A DNA stretch of 64,000 nucleotides from Cydia pomonella. Its lineage: Eukaryota; Arthropoda; Insecta; Lepidoptera; Tortricidae. The stretch is from positions 10,416,001-10,480,000 of the forward strand of contig NC_084703.1 of the NCBI RefSeq assembly GCF_033807575.1. The letters are read 5' to 3'. Below the pieces are notes generated by a model. The model saw nothing but the letters and a program-made list of their open reading frames with translations, was not told where the DNA came from and ran no database searches. This document shows, piece by piece, positions 35,452 through 46,510 of this stretch. Position numbers and translations under genes: made by a program. Each line of letters opens with the position of its first letter. Position 1 is the stretch's first letter.

Positions 35452-36759
35452 TATAATAACAAATAGTAGATTCGTAATTAGTTTTCAGCTGTTTAAACCT
35501 ACGAGTACCGTGTATATCTATTTGGCCTGCAACCAATCGTTGCCCGACCTTTATAGTAATGTACAAATTGTACAATTTCAATAAATCTTTGCTGGAATCT
35601 TGTTAATAACTTACTTAAGTGTAAAGGTACCTACTATTTCATTTTATTTAACTACTTTTCACATCAGACCTTGGTTTTATAATACATTCATGACCTTAAA
35701 TATTTACTACCGATGTTTTTACTGAAGGTGATTTCATGTAAAAGTTCAGACCCTCAAGCACAGTCTGGTAGTGAAAGATTCTTAGGTACACGAGACACGT
35801 ATGTACATATTGTACATGACATACATATTTGCTTTTTTTTGTTACGTGCTTCGTTTGCCCGCCGGTAAAAGCTCTTTGTTATCTATCACAGCACAAATAG
35901 ATTTGTTCTCAGCGTGTATTAATAATACCTAAATATTACTAACACTAACAATTACTATTGAAACTAATATTTGGTTACAAGCCAACACTTGTAACTAAAG
36001 TTAGAAACTAAATTGTTACCAATGTCATAAGTAATTGTGGCTCACAGGTGCTTCTAACGAATGCGTGTGTATGTACTATGTAGAGGCACGTAGCAATGCA
36101 AATAGATTGATTAATCGTTATACAACATATTTTTTTAACTACATATGTTTATTTCAAGGGTGCAATACTGAGTCTAATAAGTTGATTTCTTATACTTCAG
36201 TGGATATTCTAGTCCGTGTCGGCAGTCGTTTGGTCGGGATTGCGCTAAAGCTTATAAGTTGAAGTGTATAAAGTCGATTTACGAAAGCTGGCACGAATGG
36301 AATGAACGAAACGAATGATATTTGTCAATATGTAACTGACACACGTGTCGATGTATTTTGATTTTATTATAATGGTTCTTTATTTATTTTCTAAGTACTC
36401 TTATCTTAAATAGTGTAAGTGCAACATAGAGAATTGCCGAGAGACTAGTTATTCAGTCCTCTGGTTCCCGAACTCTCTGGTTCCTCCTTAAAGTTGTTCA
36501 AGGGAAGTTCTTCAGGGTCTCCTTGCCATGCCTGTAGGAACCAAAACAGCTCACAGGCTCACTCGCAAAACAGAACCAAACAAAAGTTCATTACAGATCA
36601 CCGGCAGGTTTTTTTAATATAAAGCGCAGGTTTGACCTATGGAGTACTGTTCTCATCTCTGATCTGGTGCTCCGCAATACCAGCTTCTCTCTCTTGACTC
36701 TATCCAACGTTGAGAAGTTCATATTGTTGGCGACCCCGAACTAACTGACTGCTTGGAAC
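35452..36759. other. No recognised gene
   Basis: AT-rich. Nothing recognised apart from possible upstream remnants of the next retrotransposon fragment after about 36590. Confidence 0.4.
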
Positions 36760-37061
36760 CTCATAATCGTCGAGAATGTACTGAGTAAATTTTTGAATTG
36801 GCGCCATCGTCTTGTTTTTACCACCGCATCTCTCGCCGTAAATGCATGGCACACCAAATAAGCGGGCATCTCGCTCGCTTCTTTCCAGAACGTGCAGAAT
36901 CTGGAATGAGTTACCTTATGAGATATTTCCATTGCGCTACGATATGGGATTCTTCAAGAAGAACGTATTCAGGGTACTCAAGGTTTTACAACGCATAAGT
37001 GAGTTCTTCGATGTTGCTTATGCGCATGGGCAACGATGACCGCTCGATGACGCTGTGCTCG
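36760..37061 (+). pseudogene. CR1/Jockey-type retrotransposon C-terminus, frameshifted
   Basis: The 65-codon frame 36842-37039 contains RTCRIWNELPYEIFPLRYDM, GFFKKNVFRVLKVLQR and a G-R end. This is the conserved tail (RT.R.WN.LP..VFP..Y..G.FK) of CR1/Jockey-type non-LTR reverse transcriptases. Upstream pieces (APSSCFYHRISRRKC) lie in another frame, so at least one frameshift is present. The polymerase domain is missing. It resembles the tail at 49665-49871 but belongs to a different lineage (GRYDM..K versus EYNLG..K). Confidence 0.7.
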
Positions 37062-37543
37062 TTCGCTGACTATGACATATTTTTTTCATCTAAAACTGTA
37101 GTGTCTTGAATAAAACACTAATAGACTTGGTATTTATTTGAGTAGGAAGAAACTTCTTAATGAATTATCGTATTGTTGTAAAACACACCCGTCTGTTTAG
37201 TCGTGGGTTTGGCAAGAGGGAGCTGTCAAAGTGGCAACCACGGATAACATATTTTAAGAGTGCATTCATTATCGTCTCTCCGCTACAAAAACTGGCTAAG
37301 AAATACCTACAAAAAAAAATATACCTACCTAAGAGTGTTATAAAGATAAACTAACTAGGTATAACCAAACTTTCTCCGTCGTATAGATGTTGTACGTCTG
37401 ACTAAAGTTTTCTAACGTACAATGCCATTTACATCAGCTGTAAAATTTACAAGATTACACACCTTTAACACACCGTTAATTAATGTGCCTTTGACTCTAC
37501 TCTAACCCTTAATATAATACTTATAGTTTTCCTTTTGTTTCAG
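37062..37543 (+). other. Intron end immediately before NOS1AP exon
   Basis: Mostly unrecognised AT-rich intron. The last 20 bases, TTATAGTTTTCCTTTTGTTT followed by CAG at 37541-37543, form a good polypyrimidine tract and 3' splice site for the exon that follows. Confidence 0.7.
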
Positions 37544-37615
37544 TACATTGGGACCATGGATGTGCCCCGGCCGTCAAGTCGCGTTGAAATCGTTGCAGCC
37601 ATGCGTCGTGTACGC
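37544..37615 (+). CDS. NOS1AP: NOS1AP (CAPON), internal PTB-domain exon, 24 codons
   Basis: Between TTTGTTTCAG and GTAAGT lies a 72-base phase-0 exon encoding YIGTM followed by DVPRPSSRVEIVAAMRR and VR. Known NOS1AP proteins have the same block (Y.G..DVPRP.SRVEIVAAMRRIR) in the first half of the N-terminal PTB domain, giving an almost residue-for-residue match. NOS1AP is a cytoplasmic adaptor whose PTB domain binds partners such as Dexras1 and Scribble, and whose C-terminus, in vertebrates, binds the PDZ domain of neuronal nitric oxide synthase; those roles come from family knowledge. It joins in frame to the exon at 46152, whose first residues YEFKAK directly follow R in the family. The preceding exon is not in view. 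The flanks are retrotransposon relics on both sides. Confidence 0.95.
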
Positions 37616-37649
37616 GTAAGTATTTCATTATTAGCATTTTAATAATAAA

Positions 37650-37838
37650 ATATCTGGGAAACGGAAAACATATTGAAATTCAAAAATGCGCGTTTTTCCA
37701 GAGATAAGACCTAGCTAGATCGATTTTTCGCCCCCGAAAACCCCTATATAGCAAATTTCATCGAAATCGTTAGAGCCGTTTCCGAGATCCCCGAAATATA
37801 TATATACAAGAATTGCTCGTTTAAAGGTATAAGATTTA
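37650..37838 (+). mobile_element. RTE-type 3' UTR / SINE-like repeat, copy 2
   Basis: Same order of blocks as 12350-12570: AAATATCTGGGAAACGG, GAGATAAGACCTAGCTAGAT, CGATTTTTCGCCCCCGAAAA, GAAATCGTTAGAGCCGTTTC, CTCGTTTAAAGGTATAAGAT. It is in the sense orientation of the host gene. Confidence 0.7.
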
Positions 37839-38460
37839 CTCTATGTATACAGGAATATAAAAGCTATGAATATATTCACAATGCAGCAAAGAAACAGCAA
37901 TATTGAATTTAAAATGTTCCTTAACTTTTAAAAAGTTCCTGCACTTAAAGAAAACAGCTCCAGAAAGACAACATATTCATCATATACATAATCATTCATT
38001 AGAAAAAGGCAAGCATAAGCTTCTCTTAAATAATTTTTATTTTTTATATAGTAAATACTTATGGTAACGGCAACAATTATGGAAACTTTTAGAAAAAACT
38101 TAAAATATTTTTGATTTTTCACTGATAGGTACCTGTAACTTTTCTACCGCTTTGTGTGTTAGAAAGAGTTAAGTTGAATGTCCTAATTCGAATCTTATAT
38201 TTTCGACGTGCTTAATAAAAGATACTGCAAAAAGTTTTAACGTAATTAACAAATTTAAACTTTGTTTTATTTTTCTCCCGTAATGGACAGTATTATAAAT
38301 ATGATTTCTTTTAGAATAGACCGAAAAAAGTCAAACCTAAGCAGCTCTATTATGCTTGCTTGTGGTACGAGTATTTAAAAATATGACGAGTGTTTATAAA
38401 CTGATGTTAAATACGTATTTTACGGGATTTGTGGTTTATTATTCATTGTTGGTGCAACGT

Positions 38461-38572
38461 ATAGTCACGGACCTTAATTATTGAGCCATTTAGAGTTTAC
38501 ATCAGACATTTCATACCGTTGGTATTGAGAACCAAAGCTTGAGCCGTAGATGGATCAAGTCTGTGACCGTAC
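38461..38572. mobile_element. MITE, CAGTCACGGACTTT family, copy 1 (degenerate)
   Basis: ATAGTCACGGACCTTAATTA, TTGAGCCATTTAGAG and CAGACATTTCATACCGTTGG match the 62681-62803 element. The right end (AAGTCTGTGACCGTAC) is decayed. Confidence 0.6.
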
Positions 38573-38599
38573 ATTATAGGGACGTTTACTGTTAATAGA

Positions 38600-38690
38600 G
38601 CGTGTCATTCACCATGACGCGCAGATTTGTCAAATCTAACCTTTAATATTTAATTACGAACCAGAGCACGCGTTCGTGAATGAAACAGTC
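38600..38690. mobile_element. MITE, CGTGTCATTCACGA family, copy 1
   Basis: CGTGTCATTCACCATGACGC at the left and GCACGCGTTCGTGAATGAAA at the right form imperfect inverted ends. The interior TTTGTCAAATCTAACCTTTA and ATTACGAACCAGAG are shared with 45943-46034. Confidence 0.65.
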
Positions 38691-38837
38691 TACTTATACC
38701 ATATAGGTAATTACCGTCAACCGTCACTCTGTACAATCCGCAGAAATGAGTAAGTAGTAATAGTCTCAATATTATATTGGTTTATTACGTTCGGAATCGT
38801 TATCGGAAAATCATCAGTTTTATAATATTTGTTTTAC

Positions 38838-38945
38838 AAGGGGGCAAAGGTGTTGTTTAAGCGAAAGATTCCCGAAATTGAACTCGCTATGCTCGTGGTT
38901 CGAAAAGTGAAATCTTGAGCGTGGCGGGGGTTAAAAATTTAGTAG
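38838..38945. repeat. Interspersed repeat fragment (GATTCCCGAAATTGAAC)
   Basis: TTACAAGGGGGCAAAGGTGT, GAAAGATTCCCGAAATTGAA, GCTATGCTCGTGGTTCGAAA and AGTGAAATCTTGAGCGTGGC. I recognise this as part of a frequent lepidopteran miniature element. No second copy lies in the window. Confidence 0.45.
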
Positions 38946-39029
38946 GTTGTCGAAAAATGGGAGTAAATTTACTGCGGCTACAAAGTTTTCTTTGACAATC
39001 TACCTCTATTTCATGTTCTCTTTGATCAC

Positions 39030-39110
39030 TTGCCACTTGCGTTTATTGGCAAATGTATGAAGTCGCAATAAACAGTAATCAATGTGTAAACAGGCCCAAT
39101 GTGACGGCTA
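39030..39110. repeat. Repeat fragment GGGCCCGTTTACA, copy 2 (inverted)
   Basis: Reverse complement of the 8974-9040 segment: CACTTGCGTTTATTGGCAAA, TGTATGAAGTCGCAATAAAC, CAATGTGTAAACAGGCCCAA. Confidence 0.5.
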
Positions 39111-40639
39111 GGCCAGCCACACATAACCAATTGCCACACTTACCCGTATTGACCTTATATCCTCTAACCGGTAACCTTTGTTGATACCGATTAAATATTG
39201 TTACCAACAATTAGGTTACTTAATGACAACTACGTGCATATTCATATTCCTAATATATCACCTTGATAATAATAAATAACTACGTGGTCGTGGTTGGATG
39301 AATTTTATATGCACCTAACTAAAGAAAACTAGATAATAAATCATATAGAACGATTTCTAATAACTACATTTCGCGGGTGGCTTGCTGTATTAAGTTTCTT
39401 TGTCACCAAAAAACATCTTATAGACACTTGTAATCATCATAAAATACAATTCCGCAGAATGCTCCAATACTTGATCTCAACGAATATATCTTACGGATAT
39501 TGAGCCATAAGACAGTTCGGTCAATATTTGATGACCGCGCCATTCCGGAGACTTACTTATAAATTTTCCGGTTATTTAGCCAATGTGATAGATGTAATAT
39601 TGTTAAACTTACGAGCAGATCTAAAAGGAAGTATTGGATGTTATATGTATTTTATTTTGTTGTCGTGTGCTCGTAAATACGAGTACACCGAGAAAGACCA
39701 CTCCTATCCTTACTTGATCATTTGGCTCACGAGACTGGAGTGAAAACCGTTATCGACAGTTGAATTGACTACAATGATAAATGTTTTCGGCTGTTATTAT
39801 CATGAGTTCATGACATTCTTGAATAGTGGTACTACAAATAAATGTGAACGAGTAGTAGTTGCCTAATCGCAGTACCTATAAATGACTTTTTCAATATAGA
39901 TTTCTCTACAGCTTTAGCATTTGTATCTTTTGTTTCTATGTAAAACGTAGCTAAAAAGGAAAAATATGGGAATAACAACATTGTAAATAGTTAATCTTGT
40001 ACACCTGACAGGCAAATTAGAGCTATTCTATCCAAATATCTATTATGTGACCTTTACCTATAATTATGCAATAAATGATATCTTATCTTAAAGCTTGTAA
40101 CTAAAAAGCGATTCAATCTACCATATTAACGATATCTTAAAGGTTTTAGTGCAGTCTGATGAAATGTAGGATGTCACCATGGCAATATTTAGACATAAAC
40201 GTGCAGATAACGACGCGAATAGCACCTTCTCAGTTCTCAGTCTTAACGTATCAAATAGGCCAAGGAGAAGCTCGAGAAGGACGAGTATCTAAGTAAATCT
40301 TAATATAAAGTCAGTATTGTGAAAATAAATGGATGGTGTCAATTTGATGCCCTTTTAGACGGCATTTGAACGAAGCAAAAATAATATTGAAGCATGTACT
40401 TGTACAGATTTTGACACATATACATCACACAAACACGAAAAATATCTACTTTATTAATATAGATAATGAGCATGTTTATCGCAACAAATTGGGCACTAAA
40501 AATATATGGATATTATGATAAAAAATACCACCCCGACGTTTTTAAGTTTTAAATAGTAGCATTTGTTTCCTTACATTTTATTTAAGGCTCCGCAGATTCG
40601 TGTTCTTTTATCACTCTCACTAAGCGTAGGAGTGAGATA
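39111..40639. other. Intron sequence, nothing recognised
   Basis: AT-rich. The 71-codon frame at 39528-39743 has no known similarity. Confidence 0.4.
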
Positions 40640-40960
40640 TGCGTCCTCGGGATCGCGGTTATCATGGTTTTGAATTTTAATTTGTTGGAAGTTTTGAAAA
40701 AAAAAGTAATCGCTGAGTTTCCTAAATATTTAATTGCGCATTTTTAGAAGCAATTTTCATATTTTTAGCTTTTGTGCACAAATTGTAACACATTTTCAAA
40801 ATGCGTTTAAGACCTATGTTCCTGATTTTTCTATCGAGTGAAAGTCAGAAACTCAGGATTGGAATCCCTGGAGTCCCTAGAAAATATCTTCAAGATTTCT
40901 AATAAATTTTTTGACAGGCACGTATTTTTGAAAAGCGGTAAAAAAAATAAAGTCCGCTCT
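40640..40960. repeat. Interspersed repeat R, uninterrupted copy
   Basis: Contains the left blocks seen at 29665 (TTTGAATTTTAATTTGTTGG, GTAATCGCTGAGTTTCC) and the right blocks seen at 21430 (AAGACCTATGTTCCTGA, CAGAAACTCAGGATT, AAAAGCGGTA). They join through AGCTTTTGTGCACAAATTGT. It serves as the empty site for the MITE at 20966. Non-coding. Confidence 0.7.
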
Positions 40961-42398
40961 CTGAACGTACGGCCTGTATATGTTTGAATTTCAGTTTCAT
41001 ATAGGTACTTATTTAAAATGTGATTTGTTTTGTAACCGTTAATTTAAACGATGTATCTACATATGTACAACATTATCTACCGTAATCAATATTCAAAAGT
41101 AAAAAAACATGTCAGGCCTAGCTAAGGGTTAAAAGCTGCAGGCGGGGTGTATTTTATGGAAAAGGATAATTGTCAGGATATGTGTCAGATAAGTATCAGT
41201 CATGTGGACCAATTCCCGGAGTCAAAAATGGGCTAAGAGTTTCGTCTATGTACATGCCAAATTTGACCAATTGTGACAAGGAGGGGGAGGGGTCAAAAAC
41301 CTCGAAATGTCATGTCATTAATGGATGACCTTAAACAGCTTTAAAAGAAATGTAGCCTATGGAGACTAACAAAGCAACGCTAAGCGGCCTTCGTAGTCTA
41401 TGGATATTGCAATTTTAAGGGTGTCACATGGGCGTTTCTGACCTTTAATGAATATTGTAGTTGAGTCGGGAGCCCATCGTGAAAAAGCATTCTATTATGG
41501 TTTGGTATACGAAGTCTTAATTCGACCGTTAAAGTCGACGAGTATAAGTAACTAATCATAACTCCCTCGGGAGCAAGTGTGATGAAATAGTAGAAAATGG
41601 TACATTCATTGTTCATTAGGGCATGGATATTTTTGATTGAATTAAATTTGAAAGCCACTTTATTTTTTGTTATATCGTCAATTCAATCGTATGTTTTATT
41701 ATTCAAAATAATAGTGACCCTTATACGTATTTTATTTAACAGACCGGTTATGTGACGTTTTCTTAATAATTTCTTATACTATTGAATACTGGAATTTTCT
41801 AAAGTAATTTCCTTGTCTATACTTGTAAAAGCGACGATTTACTTCTTTAACGTTCACTGAATGCGGAACCATTAGTAAAAATCAAAAAAGTATTTTGACT
41901 TTATTAGATATGATTTTTGTTTTTCTTTTGTTGTATACAACAGCCGAATCTAAGCAAGATTGATAGGAGTACCGTATAAGCTCGGAAAACATCATAAATC
42001 ATTTAAATCGCCCCAGTGGATCGCAGTAATCGAGGAAAATGACGCGCAGGTGGAGAATATAACAATTTGAGCTTCAGATACGTAGTGTTATTTTGTAGCC
42101 AATCATTAAACACACCGGCCACTTCAGAGCGACGCTGTTGCTTTTCAAATTAATGCTACCTTGGCGAATATAATTCACATTTACTTATATATAATATTAT
42201 AAGCTTTGTATGTATTATTCCCCCGAATATTTTAGCGTATTGCATTAACCAGCGTTAATTTACATCTTCGGGTTTACTGTTAAGGTAACGTCTACAAACT
42301 GTGCTCAAATTGCTATGTCAAAGCAAATATAGTATTTTCGTAAAAATATTGACCAAATACCGTATGTCCCCGGGTATGTCCTTAAACTACGTCCAAAA
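40961..42398. other. Intron sequence, nothing recognised
   Basis: AT-rich. The frame at 41398-41658 (-) has no known similarity. Confidence 0.4.
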
Positions 42399-42729
42399 GA
42401 GAGGTATGGGCAATGTGAATGTCATCTCGCCTTGTGTGGTAGGGCACAGCACAGCAGATGTCATTCCAGATCTAGAGCAGAGCCCAACTGGGGAAGTACC
42501 TCCACCTTACAGAAAACCGCAGCCAAATAACACTTGACCCTACTCATAGTGTTGTGTTCCTGCCGGTGAGTAAGGTTGCCAGAGCTCACCGAGGGGGGTG
42601 GGGTCAGGGTCGGCAACGCGCATGTAACTCCTCTGGAGTTGCAGGTGTACATAGGGTACGGAGACTGCTTACCATCAGGCAGGCCGTATGCTTGTTTGCC
42701 ACCGACGTAGTATAAAAAAAAAAAAAAAA
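42399..42729 (+). mobile_element. SINE-like / LINE 3'-end repeat with poly(A)
   Basis: GGCAATGTGAATGTCATCTC, GTGTGGTAGGGCACAGCACA, CCAACTGGGGAAGTACCTCC, CCTGCCGGTGAGTAAGGTTG, CTCCTCTGGAGTTGCAGGTG and CGTATGCTTGTTTGCCACCG, followed by 16 A at 42714-42729. I recognise it as one of the most abundant lepidopteran retroposed repeats. It accounts for the frames at 42301-42537 and 42461-42784. Confidence 0.75.
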
Positions 42730-42987
42730 CCGTACTTCTCGTAATATACAGTTTACCCCAAAAATACTTTGACAAACTTGACAAAGAAATTTTAGGATTA
42801 TTTTTCTTACGTTACGTTAAACGTCTTTTACAAAACTGCAATTAATAAAAATACAATCATTTAATCATTTAACTAAAAAAATAAATTATCTTCAAAATAC
42901 CCTCCTTTAGGTTTGATACACATACGCACACGTTCGCGAAAATTATCAACAATATGCAGCAGAAAAATTGTTTGTTAACGGGTCACA

Positions 42988-43075
42988 TTGTACTGGTAAC
43001 TCCGGGTTTAGCCGGTTAACCCAAAGTTAGTGGCTAACCCTGGATGGCGCAAGTGGCCCTAAGGGCTAAGTTAGG
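42988..43075. repeat. Possible repeat with GGGTTTAGCCGGTTAACCC
   Basis: GTAACTCCGGGTTTAGCCGG, TTAACCCAAAGTTAGTGGCT and GCGCAAGTGGCC: GC-richer and partly palindromic. A single copy here, so only a suggestion. Confidence 0.3.
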
Positions 43076-43080
43076 TTCCC

Positions 43081-44149
43081 TAGGTTTCGATTCGGTTTTA
43101 ATGTGCAACGTGCATCTATTAGGGTGCGTGTGCAGAAATGTGACATGTGATAAATATACGATTGAGTGGGGTGATACGTCTTGGTTACTATATTGGATAG
43201 CCTGCAACTAGCAAGTTCTTAAATGACAAGGCTTTAAATTGATCACATTTATAAAAATACTAAAGCTGGTGATACCACATTTTTGATACAAAATTTTCTA
43301 CCCTATGCAAGTCACCAAGAAATCCAAAAATGCTTGCAATCATGTATTACAAGAATAATTAATAGTCTTCCGTACAAAACTTTGTTCACGAAACACTTAT
43401 TTTAAATAGCAATGCTCGCTTACTTATTTTTTACATAAAAGACAATAGACATATGAAACAAATAATTATATCTAAACGCTAAATAAAATATGTAAGAACC
43501 TCTTAATTTGATTTATAAACGTGAAAAATGAAATGGGAACGATCTCAATTACGGGCTTAACGTAGTATGAATTTTACCGAGAGCAGGGACTGGTCCGATT
43601 TCAAATTATAGCAATGATGCAAATTAAATGCTAACAATATTATATTGACAAAATGAAGTACATAGCTCTTTATTAAATAAAATTGATCGCGCAGATATTA
43701 TATTATATGAGTTTTTAAGCGTCTTTAAATTGACAAAACATGGTAGTAGTGGTTTAGAATCAGTAAGACAACAGACATATTAAAATTATAGTATTAGCTA
43801 TTCGTTGGGTAAGAGTATAACGTTGTACCTACATGGCGCATGAGATGGTGATACGAACATATATTGTTGCAATTGAGATGATTTTTCCAAATTTATGAAA
43901 ACAACGATAAAGGGTTTAGGGTTATGTATTTAGAAATTTTCTTACGAGAAAAGTTTATTAAAGGAAATGGTCGTTCCATATAGTTATGGACACGAATATA
44001 CCTTTGAACACGCATCAAACTGAACAATATATTTATTGTTTTTAAGTAAGGTTTCCTTATTAGCTTTGCGTGTAGGTTTAAAATCTGAGAGATTATTGAA
44101 TATAAGTGAGATTAACCTCTATTTTCATTGCAGATTTTTTTTACACTTT
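43081..44149. other. Intron sequence, nothing recognised
   Basis: AT-rich, no supported gene or repeat. Confidence 0.4.
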
Positions 44150-44290
44150 TTAGGGTTCCGTACCTCAAAAGGAAAAAACGGAACCCTTATAGGATTACTC
44201 GTGCGTCTGTCTGTCTGCCCGTCTGTCACAACCAATTTGCTCCGAAACTTCTGGACCAATTAAGTTGAAATTTGGTACACATATGTAAGA
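44150..44290 (+). mobile_element. SINE-like repeat head (TAGGGTTCCGTACCTCAAAA)
   Basis: TAGGGTTCCGTACCTCAAAA, GGAAAAAACGGAACCCTTAT, GTCTGTCTGTCTGCCCGTCT. The same kind of head occurs, diverged, at 7704. A degenerate tail-like piece (GGAACCCTTGGAACGCGAGT) lies at 45373-45410. Confidence 0.55.
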
Positions 44291-44317
44291 GTGAATAGGC
44301 TACTACTGAACCGGTGA

Positions 44318-44402
44318 GCTCCATCTTAGGCCCTGTCTTCACTTTCCATCAGGTGTGACTAGAGCCAATCGCCGGTCAGTTTTTAATAAAAATAAAAAAA
44401 GT
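44318..44402 (+). mobile_element. Retroposon 3' tail, A-rich
   Basis: GAGCTCCATCTTAGGCCCTG, TCTTCACTTTCCATCAGGTG and TTTTTAATAAAAATAAAAAA: recognised from memory as the end of a lepidopteran retroposon. No coding sequence. Confidence 0.5.
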
Positions 44403-44804
44403 TATTTAGTATTATAAAGTTAAGTTAGTAAATGAATTTCGAACTTATGGGGCACCTTTGGGGGTAAATGAGAAAATTAAAAATAACAAAGTTTTGCAAA
44501 CTTAATCATGTTACATACTTATTGTGAGGATCTCAAATAAATTTTGTTTATAGTTTTAAAATAAACATCCCATAAGTTATTCCCGAAAAAAGCCATAAAA
44601 TTACCATTCCCCACCCCTCTTACTCTCCCAAACTACTGGGTTAAAAATAAAAGAATACCCAAAATAGTTCTTTACCTAAACATGACAGGAAAACAGATTA
44701 GAAATCTACAGTTAAACGTGAGTCGGACTTAAGAAAAAAAATGTTATTAGGCTGTTTTAGGGACACAGACTCAATGGTTTATGTGAAACGTGGTAAGGAC
44801 AGCT

Positions 44805-45175
44805 ATTTCGAAAGCCGACGGCCGCGGTTCGTTTACGGACGCAGGCCCGAAACGTCTCGAAGAGACGTGGCTATACGCGACTGAAAGCCTTGTTTCTGTG
44901 TTTGAACACAGAACAATAGTACAATTGGCCATGTGTATACTTCCTGCAAATATCACAAGTATCTAAAACGCGAAGACTAAAAGCCGAGCTCTGCGTAGGG
45001 CTGAAAGATCGAAACGTTCGGGAGAGGCACGCCTACATTCGAGGCCGAAGTCCGAACTGCGGGAGATTAGTGCTTAAACAAATAATAATGGTCTAATTAT
45101 CTTAATTGCGAAGGCCGAAAGCCGAACACCAAGGGCCGAAGTCCCAAAGTGTCCGAGAGAGGCTCGGACTTAACA
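44805..45175. repeat. Degenerate CCGAA-rich repeat block
   Basis: Irregular repeats of GAAAGCCGA, AGGCCGAAGTCCGAA, AAAGCCGAACACC and GGGCCGAAGTCCC spaced over about 370 bases, with CGAAACGTCTCGAAGAGACG and GAGAGGCTCGGACTT between. GC- and CpG-rich in an AT-rich intron. Probably a decayed tandem or retroelement region. The frames inside (44771-44956, 45102-45326) have no known domain. Confidence 0.5.
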
Positions 45176-45942
45176 AAAAAAAACGCGGCGAGGCTTTATT
45201 TGGCACACAGCTGCAATGATACCTGTACTGTACTAGTAATTGATTAGATACTTGTACTATTGTTCCGTATTTGAGCATTTCATCTGATTTTTGTGCCGAC
45301 CCCTTCGGGTTTTCAAGACGCTTCACTCATGTTTCTTTTCCAAAAGAAAACATTAATAATTGCGCGATGTACGGGAACCCTTGGAACGCGAGTGCAACTC
45401 GCACTTGTCCGTGTTCTTTGATATTTTTGTGTATTTGGTGTATTAGGCAGTCACATGAAGCTTGATTATAAATTATAATTGAAGTGAAAATGGCATCGAT
45501 ATGACTTTTAGGCACACTCTACATTTAAGCGTGAAACATCAATTATTTTGGCGGCCCACTTGGACAGGCCCATTTTAAAAATCTTTTTTTTTAGCTATAG
45601 CTACGCCCGCGCCCCTGTTCAATGTTTTAAACAAACAAATTACCCGAAATTCGTTTCTCATCCCTTTTATCGTTTATTTATTCATTGTAAAAGACTGAAA
45701 TAGCTTCATACAAAACCTATTACTAAAATGGAGTACTAGATAATCTTTGACAGGATATTAAAAAAAGAGATGAGAGTGATGTAATAAAATCTAATTTTGC
45801 TGATAGCTTACAAGTAGTAGTCCTACTTTATTAAAGTACTGTGATCATAGTTTGTGGTTCGTAAATATTTGGGGTACAATCCTTTTTAACATACATGCAT
45901 GGCATGTATTATAGGTAATAAGTCGAAGTCATAGTACATATT

Positions 45943-46034
45943 CGTGTCATCCACGATAACGCGTCGGTTTATCAAATATCACCTTTAATGACATGATATT
46001 ACGATCCAAGGCACGCGTCTTCGTGTATGACACG
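45943..46034. mobile_element. MITE, CGTGTCATCCACGA family, copy 2
   Basis: CGTGTCATCCACGATAACGC at the left mirrors GCGTCTTCGTGTATGACACG at the right. The interior TTATCAAATATCACCTTTAA and ATTACGATCCAAGGCACG matches 38600-38690. It ends about 115 bases upstream of the next exon. Confidence 0.7.
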
Positions 46035-46151
46035 ATCTACATATAGATAAGTACTATAACATAAATTAAACATATTTATGTCTGTATGAAATTCTTTTCT
46101 AGTTAAAGTGCTTGTAGATTGTGATTAATCATTGTTTTTTTTTTGTTTCAG

Positions 46152-46253
46152 TACGAGTTCAAAGCGAAGGGTGTAAAGAAGCGAAAAGTGACCATTGAAG
46201 TATCGACGGATGGAGTAAGGGTATCGACGCGGAAAAAGCCCAAGCCTAAAAAG
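46152..46253 (+). CDS. NOS1AP: NOS1AP (CAPON), internal PTB-domain exon, 34 codons
   Basis: A 102-base phase-0 exon between T(9)GTTTCAG and GTTAGT. It encodes YEFKAKGVKKRKVTIEVS, TDGVRV, ST and RKKPKPKK. NOS1AP orthologues have YEFKAK.IKKKKV.I.VS.DGVKV.L.KKKK here, so the match runs the whole length, ending in the lysine-rich loop of the PTB domain. It continues the exon at 37544 without loss of frame. The next exon, which in the family starts near a W-[TM]-[WD]-E-S-K stretch, was not found in the remaining 17.7 kb. GTTAGT is a slightly weaker donor than the GTAAGT of the previous exon. Confidence 0.95.
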
Positions 46254-46510
46254 GTTAGTTTTTTTATTTAATTAAAAATTCTAAAAGATGTTTGATTGTA
46301 GGTACATTATTATGCTTATAATTTTATTATCAGAGGCTGTTTGTTGAGTAAAGCAATGGCTGAGTCACGTACCATGCTCGCATAACATACTTTAGTATAA
46401 ATGATGTGAGAAACCTCATTCGGTTCTTGAATTTTTTAATCAATCAGATTTTAAAGTTTGGGAAACTCCTATATAAAAGAATTATGATTATTAATATCCC
46501 TTATACATCT

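Larger units (their letters stand above)
1..37543 (+). other. Presumed 5' intron or upstream region of NOS1AP
   Basis: Everything before the first recognised NOS1AP exon. I looked for the exon that should precede it, encoding the N-terminal start of the PTB domain (a conserved IPLH.EEAFQHGI-like stretch in known family members, from memory), and did not find it. The region is therefore either one very long intron or includes sequence upstream of the gene. It holds the repeats listed separately. Assigning it to the gene is inference from the position and phase of the exon at 37544. Confidence 0.55.
37616..46151 (+). other. NOS1AP: NOS1AP intron, 8,536 bp
   Basis: GT-AG intron between two phase-0 exons: donor CGC|GTAAGT, acceptor T(9)GTTTCAG. 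It is filled with transposon relics (37650, 38460, 38600, 38838, 40640, 42399, 44150, 44318, 45943). The RTE-type repeat starts only about 35 bases after the donor, and a MITE ends about 115 bases before the acceptor. No other exon is recognised inside. Confidence 0.85.
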
